NCBI GenBank assembly: GCA_007115705.1 | Contig: QXEO01001592.1 | Span: 665,779 to 729,778 of the forward strand | Origin: Dactylis glomerata | Taxonomy: Eukaryota > Streptophyta > Magnoliopsida > Poales > Poaceae | Direction of reading: 5' to 3' | Length of the DNA: 64,000 bases | In this document: positions 56,397-64,000 of the stretch, piece after piece | How the letters are laid out: the number at the start of each line of letters is the position of its first letter | Numbering within the stretch: the stretch's first letter is position 1 | The notes under the pieces: model-generated | The model's database searches: none | What the model was told of the DNA's origin: nothing | What the model saw: only the letters and a program-made list of their open reading frames with translations | Position numbers and translations under genes: made by a program

Positions 56397-57729
56397 TGAA
56401 AGAGCATTTCCCTAATAAATGTATTTCGGTGTTTGTTAACAACATTTGGTGATTTAACCATGCTATTAAAGTCCTGCAGATTTTCTAGGTTATTTCAGGA
56501 TCTCGCGGAGGTGCACCCCAAAAAGGTTGAAAAGATCAGAGCCCGTAGTCCAGTAGTGGAGTTAGGGCTTAGTTGTCTAGTAAGGTGCTTCGCGAAGGTG
56601 GAATTGGTGGAGAGGACTTCCATGAAGTACTGCTGTTGCCTCTTCTAGGGCGGAGACTCCGGTCTTGGTGGCCGGAGACTCCGGCTTAGAGGACTCGCCC
56701 AGGCAATCCTCAAAGTTGGACAACTCAGAGACCAGCCCGGAGTTGGGCCGGAGACTTTCTGTCTCTGGCCGGAGACTCCGGGTGGGGCGGAGACTCCGGT
56801 CCCCCGGGGCCGGAGACTCCGGTCTGGCAGGGTGGTCGAGGGTTGCAGACTGGCTTGGTCTATTCAGAGACCAGGCCGGAGTTGGGCCGGAGACTTTTGT
56901 CTCTGGCCGGAGACTCCGGCCCTGGAGTCACTTAGGGCAGAGACTCCGGCCCTCCTGGCCGGAGACTCCGGCCCTAAGTCGTCCAGCAACGGCTACATTT
57001 CGTGGAGGACTATATAAAGCCTTCTTCTTCCTCAAGAGAGGGTTGCGGCTTCCACTCTCTCTCCTCCATTGTTTCAAAGCTTCATAGCACTAGTTCTCTC
57101 TCCCTAACCAATAGAACTCAAAGCCCTTTTGGGATTTGAGGGAGAAGACCTAGATCTACACTTCCACCAAGGCGATTTGATTTCCCCCCTCTCTTTGTTG
57201 AGGGGCTTGTATCTTGTGTGATTCATCGGATTCCTAGCCGGAAGAAGCCGTCCTCCAAGCTTAACTTTGTGTGTAAGAGCTTGGTGGGCTTATTGGGAGC
57301 CTCCAATTGAGTTGTGGAGCTTGCCCCAATACTTTGTGTAAAGGTGTCGTGCCGCCTTCAAGGGCATCGCTTAGTGGAGCGTGAACTAGCCTTTGTGGCT
57401 TGTTCACCGGAGAATAGGGTGAGCCTTTGTGGCGTTGGTGGCCTTTGTGGCACCACACCTCTCCAACGTAGACGTACTTCCCGTAACAAGGAAGGAACTA
57501 CGGGAATACATCCTTGTGTCTTCGTGTCTCCATTGCGGTTACCTCTATCCTTTACTCGTACCTTTACTTATATTGTTATTGCTAGCTTGCTTGTCACTCT
57601 AGGTAAATTCACTTAGTAGCACATCTAGAGAATTTACCTTCTTGTCTAGCCTTAAATTGAAAAGAAGTAAAAAATTTGGGTAGCTCCTATTCACCCCCCC
57701 CCCCTCTAGTCGCTCATACGATCCTTTCA
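56397..57729 (+). repeat. 3' LTR of the Sirevirus (1,333 bp, complete)
   Basis: TGAAAG at the start and CTTTCA at the end are exact inverse repeats. Eight palindromes or near copies lie between 56648 and 56970. TATA is at 57011-57018. The first 384 bp have no counterpart in the 5' LTR. Confidence 0.95.
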
Positions 57730-57801
57730 GTCACATTCCACTAACACACAACATTTGCAATCTTAGTTATCCATCAACCCCGTTTGCTAGATCTAGGCGG
57801 A
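57730..57801 (+). pseudogene. 3'UTR piece of the broken second PME copy
   Basis: GTCACATTCCACTAACACA through TTATCCATCAACCCCGTTTG to ATCTAGGCGGA matches 42012-42083 downstream of the intact PME stop codon (roughly 85% by eye). The left side abuts the end of the Sirevirus LTR; the right side is cut by the gypsy LTR at 57802. Confidence 0.9.
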
Positions 57802-59391
57802 TGATAACCCCCGAGTGCAGGGGATCACTGTAGCACCTCTCAATGTGGAAGTATGAGTGTCGATCCGCAGGAGCAAGAAGGAAAAGCTATTACTCTCTCC
57901 AATTAGAGTGTCACAATTCTAGTTGTTTATGCACTGAATAATTTAAAGTAACAATGGAGGTTGATTGATGTCTATGCATGCTTCTATTCCTGTAGACAGT
58001 GTTGGGCCTCCAAGTGCAGAGGTTTGTAGAGCAGCAGCAAGTTTCCCTTAAGTGGATCACCCAAGGTTTATCGAACTCAGGGAGGAAGAGGTCAAATCTA
58101 TCCCTCTCAAACAACCCTGCAATTACGATACAGAAAGTCTCTTGTGTCCCCAACACACCCAATACACTTGTCAGATGTATAGGTGCACTAGTTCGGTGAA
58201 GAGATAGTGAAATACAAGTAGTAGTGATGATTATATGTAGTAAATGCAATCTGAAATAAATATCACTGCGAGCAAACATGTAACAAAACTGAAAGGAAAC
58301 AGTGTGCAATGCTTGGAAACAAGGCCTAGGGATCATACTTTCACTAGTGGACACACTCTCAACAAATATAACATAATTGACCCAATAGATACTATCATCA
58401 ATATGCAACTCAAAATAATTCTCCAATGGAAAATGAACACTAATCATGCATAGAGCTACGAAGCACTCCTCAAAGTCCGTATTTCCCCAAACTAGATTGT
58501 CCCACACTATCACCGTGAACGCACTAGATGGTTCCAACAAACACCAACAATTCATAGAGACATTAACCAAAAAGACACACATGATGCGCACACTATCACT
58601 ATCACACCATGATACAAGGTATCTCCGGAGTTTACAAATATAAAGCACGGGAGTAGCATAATATATGAATAATAACATCTACCAATTCAACTAGATACAA
58701 AGCTCACGATCACATAAAGATCACATCATGGGAGAGAGAGGTGAACCACATAGCTACCGGCAGAGCCCTCAGCCCCGGGGGAGAACTACTCCCTCCTCAT
58801 CATAGGAGACAGCAAGGTTGGTAGAGATGGCGGTGAGGTCGATGGAGATGGTGATGGAGACCGATGGAGATGGCTTTGGGGGCACTTCCCCGTCCCGGCA
58901 GGGTGTCGGAATAGAGACTTCTGTCCCCCAAAATTTGTCTTCGACGGTGGCGGAGCTGCGGAACTCTTCTGGAAATTTTGCCGATTGTTTTAGGGTTTTC
59001 CGTCGGGAGGCTTCTTATAGGCTAAGGGGCATCGTCAGGAGTGGACCAGGGTGGTCTCACCACAGGTGGGCGCGGCCAGCGGCTGGGCCGCGCCCCCTCA
59101 TGGTGAGGCTGGCCCCTGGGCCCCCTCCGGCTCTCGTTCGGTCTTCGATACTCTTCCAGGGAAAATAAGAGTTCTGGAACTTGTTTCGACCAATTCCGAG
59201 AATATTTCCTGTGTAGCTTTTCTGAAACACAAAAACAGCAGAAAACAGGGAACTGGCACTGTGGCATCTTGTCAATAGGTTAGCTCTAGAAATCGCATAA
59301 AAACGCCACAAAGTGTAATGAAACACAAGGCAAATGGTGTAAAAACAAGCATGGAGCATCAAAAATTATAGATACGTTTGAGACGTATCAG
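57802..59391 (-). repeat. 3' LTR of the gag-only element (1,590 bp)
   Basis: The boundaries come from TGATA...TATCA terminal inverted repeats and the purine tract at 59392-59405. The left five bases outside (GCGGA, 57797-57801) are the presumed target duplication. Confidence 0.8.
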
Positions 59392-62073
59392 CATCCCCAA
59401 GCTTAACCCCTGCTCGTCCTCGAGTAGGTAAGTGATAACAAAAGAATAATTTTTGAGGTGACATGCACCAACACAATCTTGATCATCTAAGTAAGCATTG
59501 AGTACTGGGATCAAAGAACTTAAAACATGGGCATAAAAGACATAATCTTGATAGAAGAAATTTAGCAACCATGTTATAACATGAAAAAGAACACAAATGA
59601 AAGATCATGAAAAATGAAACAATGAAAGTCAAACGTGTGTTCAAATCATATGGAAAAACATAGCAAATGGTTTTCAGCTTGTCCTTCATGAGAGAGCAAA
59701 ACATAAATGCATAGGACACCTTCAAGTTTAAGAGGGCGACTAGATATAAATAATTTAAGAACAAGCGAAACCAAAATCATGAGTCAATCAATGATAAACT
59801 TTGGGACTATGCACATTAAACTCAGAATGACAACTATGCTCTCTTAGACGGTGCATAAAGGTAGAAGGTGGTGAATCAACATAAAAGTAAAAGAAAGGCC
59901 CTTCGCAGAGGGAAGCAGTGATTAAACATGTGCTAGAGATTTTCATTTGTAAAACAGAGATAAAAATTGGGTTTTGAGAGGTGGTTGTCTTTGTCAATGG
60001 CTGGCAATGGGGTTCTTACTATCTTCCATACAAAAATGAAGCAAGTTTTTGAGAGAGATTGGCACTTTTGTGCTCTTTTATAAAGCTTGGCACTCCTCCC
60101 CACCTTTTTTCCTTTCTCAAACCATGGCTAACCGATTCCATCGGGTGCCCACCAACATTCACATACCATGGAGTGTCTTTTTTATTTTCTTTTTTTCCTT
60201 TTTTTTCTTTTGGAATAAGCAATATGGAAGATAGCAAATCCGACCACTACGTCCCCATGAGCTGAAAACAGTGTCACAAAACGAGAAGTATTTTGAAGGT
60301 TTTTGAAAGGTAGCACATGAAAATTTACTTGGAATGGCTTACAAATACCATGCATAGGAATTTATAGTGGACACATTGGCAAAACTTTGTTTTTAGGAGT
60401 TGGATGCACGAGTAGAGCTCATACTCAGTACAAAATGAGGGCTAGCAAAAGACTTGGAGCGACCAAATAAGAGAGCAATAACGGCCATAATCATGCATAG
60501 CGACAAAACATCATTAAGAGAAGCATAAGATGGCATCAAAAGTCAAAAACTAAATGATCATAGAGGCTTAAGGCGACTTTGTATGAGTCAAACATGTGTA
60601 AGCATGCGCCAAGTCAACCCAAATAAAGCATCAAGGAGAAAACCAAATGAATGCTTCCATACAATAAAAACAACGCATGATTTTTTCAAAGGCTCATTAG
60701 GCAATCTCAGTCATTTGAGACAAGTCATGCTACAGCAAAAATCACTAAGCATACTATCAAAATGATATCAAGCACGACATGCAAAAGTCTAAGCCGCAGT
60801 CTAAACAAGCTCCTTTTTGTACCACTTTTTTGCATGGAACTTTTTCTCTTTTCCAACACCATCCGAACCTTTTTGAAACAACTCTTTTGATAAAAACCAA
60901 TATAGACCAGAGGTCAAAATACACCTTGATGCAAAGATATAACAAGATCTGAACAAAATTCAAGGCGAAAAACGAAAGCTAAACGCAGTTCGAGAAAAAG
61001 AGAACACTTGTTGAACGGTAAGAGTGAAAACTAGAGTGTTCTCGGCAAATGAAAAACGGAATAAGTCTCTCTCCAAAAAAACATGATGTGATCAAACCAT
61101 TTATTTCAGCAAACAAAACAAAAGAAAACTGTAAGCAAAAACAACTAACGCTCCAAGAAAAATGCATAGAATATGAAGCAATAAAAATATAGTGTCTTGA
61201 AAGGTGACCTGATTTTTGCCGATGAAGAAGGGGGTGCCTTGGGGGCATCCCCAAGCTTTGACGCTTGTACCTCTTGGATATTTCTTGGGGTGTGTAAGCA
61301 TCCCCAAGCTTGAGCTTTTGTCTATTCTTCATCTCATCTCATCATTCTCCAATCCCTACACTTGAAAACTTCCTTCATACAAAACTTCACACAATTCTAT
61401 TAGCAACGTTAGCATAAGCATGATAGTAAATCAACCCTTTTAGTTCAGGTTTCAACTCAATCCCACTGCATATTAAAGCATCTACTACTGTAGAAACTTC
61501 CTCAAAAATTTCCCGGATCAAAAGAACTCAAAAAGAAAGCGATCGAGAGGCAAACACAAATAGTGGCAGAAATATGTCAAAACAGAACAGCTGAAAAAGG
61601 TCGATTTTTTCGAGGTCCTTCTGTTGCTCAAATCAAAAAGTGTAAAACTAATGAAAGTTTGTATATAACCTGGGGCATATGCACAAGAAATCTCAGATCA
61701 AAAAGATATCCTGAGAATTTTCACGATTTTTTATGGTGCAGCACCGAAATCTGTTTCAAGACAGCAACATCCCCAAATCTTACCTCACTCAAATTAGAGG
61801 TTTCTCTTGGCACAACAACGAAATAAAAAGGATAAGGAGAGATTATTACAGTAGTATTAACTTTCAAGACTCAAATAAAAGAAAAAGTACTGAAAGTAAA
61901 ACAATGGGTTATCTCCCAAGAGTGCTTTTCTTTAACGCCTTTGAGCTAGGCGCAGTAATTTCGGAAAAAGCTCACATAGGCGCCCAAGAAGAACTTAAGG
62001 CAAATGCGCCACAAAAGAACTTGAAGCAATAGAGAGCATTAAAAAGTAAATATGAAACATATTTAAATCTAAA
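59392..62073 (-). other. Long non-coding interior of the gag-only element
   Basis: No domain is recognisable. The purine tract sequence GCATCCCCAAGCTT (plus strand) recurs at 61245-61258 and 61298-61311 in addition to 59392-59405. CTCCCAAGAGTGCTTTTC near 61915 is a motif that often follows the coding region in this group. Confidence 0.6.
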
Positions 62074-63147
62074 TCACTTCCTATGCATAGGAATCTTGTA
62101 AGAAAATAAATCAACGAGGCACATAGTAGCAAACATGGATAGATAAAACAAGTGCCACTTCAAGATTTGGAACATAAAGAGGGGAAACTTAATATTGTTG
62201 AGATCCATCAAACCATGTTTCCCTCTCTCATAGTAACTTTCAGTAGCATCATAAATATAATTAACAAGATAACTATCACATAAAGCATCCCTATCATGAG
62301 CCACATGCATAAAAGAATTAATACTCCCCACATGAACAATCGTAGTAGGAGCAGATTCATCAGAATAATTATTCTCATCACCATAATCATCAAAAATAGG
62401 AGGCATATTGTAATCATAACTAATTTTCTCCTCAAAAGTAGGTGAACTAAAAATATTATACTCATCATCATCCCCATCATAAACTAGAGGTTTAGTATCA
62501 TCATAAGCGAGAGAACAGCTATTTTGCAAAGCATATTCATCAAACATATCATCATAAGAAGGAACATGGATAGTACTAATGGTACAACAATTATTAACCT
62601 TATAATTTTTAGAATTGGTACCAAAAAGATTTTCAATATCAAAAGTAGAGTGCTTTTCCCAATCATGATCACTAACATAGGTAACAGGCATGAGAACATC
62701 ATCAAGATCAGAATTATCATAATCTATAATAGGAGCAACATGCTTAGGGGAAGATACCGGTTCCTCTCTCCTTTTACTCCTCTTCTTCTTCTTCTTACTC
62801 TTCTTACTCTCTCCTTTAGGAGGGAGAAGCTTGAAAGGCATTTTCTCCACATAATCTGGTTTGCTGATAGGAACAACAGAAGAAACTTTGGAGGATTCCG
62901 CCTCTTTGATAATAAGATAGAAACAAAAATCATCCCTGCGAAATTTGAGTAAAGCATCCTCTTTTATAACATTTTGTATGTAAGTATTTGCGAGGCAATC
63001 TTTAACACAATAGAGACGACAACCACCAAGGGTGCTATTAATATCAGGAACACTCATATCTACCAAAGAAGTCTTTCTAGATATCTCTTCATACCCCCAA
63101 AAACAAAGTAAGCTCATCATGCTGATTGGGAGTGATCTTGTCATCAC
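62074..63147 (-). pseudogene. Second part of the gag-only polyprotein, separated by a frame change
   Basis: The minus-strand frame of 357 codons has an upstream part (SVPDINSTLGGCRLYCVKDC), a basic region (KGESKKSKKKKKRSKRREEP) and a long acidic, Tyr- and Asp-rich tail (YDGDDDEYNIFSSPTFEEKI). It overlaps the previous frame by about 60 bp in a different frame. The change lies at a G run near 63102-63106 (minus GGGGG), where one base more or less shifts the frame. Function of the acidic tail is unknown. Confidence 0.7.
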
Positions 63148-63853
63148 AATACAAACTTCCGGTACTCATTCGATTATTATTAGAGTCTGAGCATTGAAAA
63201 TTAAAATGACCCTTTTCATGGCAAAGCTCACAAAGAAAAGGATAAAGCTCACAAACCTTTTCACCAAGCTCATCTAGAGCCTTGAGCCACATTCGGGTTT
63301 CTTCATTCCCGTGGTGGATACAATAATCTTCCTTGTTGTGACTCTGTTCAGAAGGTCTATGTACTCCACAAAAATTAACATGCTTATAAGAAATAGGACT
63401 TTCAGAGGTTAGAGCATGTTTATTGCAATCATCAACAACAATATCACTTTCTATGCAAGTGTCTTTAAAAGGTTCATGATACACATCCCCATTTCCCTTA
63501 GGAACATTTATATGGGAAGCAAAGGCTCTAAAGCAATAAACCATAATTAGGGGATCAAGACCATATTTAGCACTAAGCTCTTGAAAATCAGAAGTTTCAG
63601 CGAAAGACTTAATGCAATCATACTCATAATTTATACCTGATCCTTTACCTTTGTTGTTATCCCAATCTTCAATATTGTTTTGAATTGTTTCAAGCAGATT
63701 CCATTTGACATCAACATCCTTGCCTGTGAAAGAGCCATCAAAGCATGCATCTAGATAGTCCTTGTAATATCCTGAAAGCCTTGCATAAAAATTATTAATA
63801 ACAATATTACGGGGAAGCTCATGAATAGGACATTTGAGCATTAGTGACTTCAA
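63089..63853 (-). pseudogene. gag with zinc knuckle, gag-only gypsy element
   Basis: The minus-strand frame contains HELPRNIVINNFYARLSGYY and MVYCFRAFASHINVPKGNGD, typical of gag in this group. It has one CX2CX4HX4C knuckle (CELCHEKGHFNFQC) near the C-terminus, followed by DDKITPNQHDELTLFLG. It is open upstream to 63853 and continues as gag-like sequence to the window end (QAWGRLKSL-like, antisense, at 63845-63870). It joins the second frame at the G run. Confidence 0.75.
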
Positions 63854-64000
63854 TCTTCCCCACGCTTGGGCAATGCTTTCTCCCTCATGCGGATGAAAAT
63901 TATAAATATAATTCCTATCTTTATAAACCTCACTAGAAGGATAGAATTTAGAATAAAAGAGAGGTACAATTTCCTCCCAATCAATAGGTCGGCCATCCTT

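Larger units (their letters stand above)
45996..57729 (+). mobile_element. Sirevirus-like Ty1/copia element with gag, pol and envelope-like ORF
   Basis: Order: truncated 5' LTR, tRNA-iMet primer site, gag, pol (integrase before RT, hence copia), spacer, envelope-like ORF, several purine tracts, 3' LTR. The full 3' LTR (56397-57729) starts TGAAAG and ends CTTTCA. The 5' LTR lacks the first 384 bp. A long coiled-coil gag, an extra ORF after pol, repeated GGGGGAG tracts and abundant short palindromes are all features reported for the Sirevirus (Maximus) lineage. I see about nine substitutions between the shared 949 bp of the LTRs, so it is young. GTCAC (57730-57734) should be one target duplication; the left one was lost in a deletion. 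Confidence 0.93.
57802..64000 (-). mobile_element. Gag-only gypsy-type element (3' LTR and interior), running off the window
   Basis: The 3' LTR (57802-59391) starts TGATACGTC on the minus strand and ends GGGTTATCA; the purine tract AAGCTTGGGGATGC adjoins it. The minus-strand coding region holds gag only (62074-63853). Between gag and the LTR there are 2.7 kb without RT, integrase or protease. It is therefore a non-autonomous element of the type common in Triticeae. The 5' LTR lies beyond 64000. It cut into the 3'UTR piece of the broken PME copy. Confidence 0.85.

Overview
The window is nuclear DNA of a grass, most likely a Pooideae cereal or relative (wheat, barley, Aegilops, Lolium or Avena type). 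The signs are two spliced plant genes, tRNA-iMet and tRNA-Asp primed LTR retrotransposons nested in each other, Stowaway and hAT MITEs, and two Helitrons. I see no bacterial features, rRNA, tRNA or CRISPR.

Two genes look functional. The first is PHO2/UBC24 (transcript about 5.4-15.4 kb, + strand). It encodes the E2-type phosphate-homeostasis ubiquitin conjugase. I could join seven coding exons (10920-15104) with consistent phases into 861 codons, with the catalytic Cys near residue 704. Its second 5'UTR exon (10142-10775) carries a dense array of miR399 target sites: eight recognisable and three decayed, spaced 34-51 nt apart. The last intron is of the GC-AG class, and a 2.5-kb Helitron sits in the 4.4-kb 5'UTR intron. 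The second gene is a two-exon pectin methylesterase with a PMEI pro-domain (40299-41987, + strand). A broken second copy of this gene lies downstream in two pieces (45885-46003 and 57730-57801), separated by an 11.7-kb retrotransposon.

Layout: 1-2624, the 3' end of a Ty1/copia element (RT, RNase H, 3' LTR). 2625-5400, intergenic DNA with a decayed repetitive protein gene, then the PHO2 promoter. 5400-15460, PHO2. 15.5-18 kb, intergenic DNA with MITEs. 18-38.2 kb, three nested retrotransposons: an outer degraded gypsy (+), a 17-kb gypsy (-, 20232-37235, TSD GGGAT) inside it, and a copia element (-, 27330-35648, TSD TAACG) inside that. 38.2-40.2 kb, low-information DNA and the PME promoter. 40.3-42.1 kb, PME. 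42165-44261, a second Helitron (-) of the same family. 44.3-45.9 kb, unrecognised sequence, a local duplication and a copia fragment. 45996-57729, a Sirevirus-like copia with gag, pol, an envelope-like ORF and about 30 short CCGGAGACTCCGG palindromes. 57802-64000, the 3' LTR and gag region of a gag-only gypsy element (-).

The genes do not form an operon. PHO2 acts post-translationally in phosphate homeostasis and is itself repressed by miR399. The PME acts in the cell wall. Most remaining sequence is transposon-derived. The nesting order, LTR divergence and deletion junctions give a relative history of insertions.
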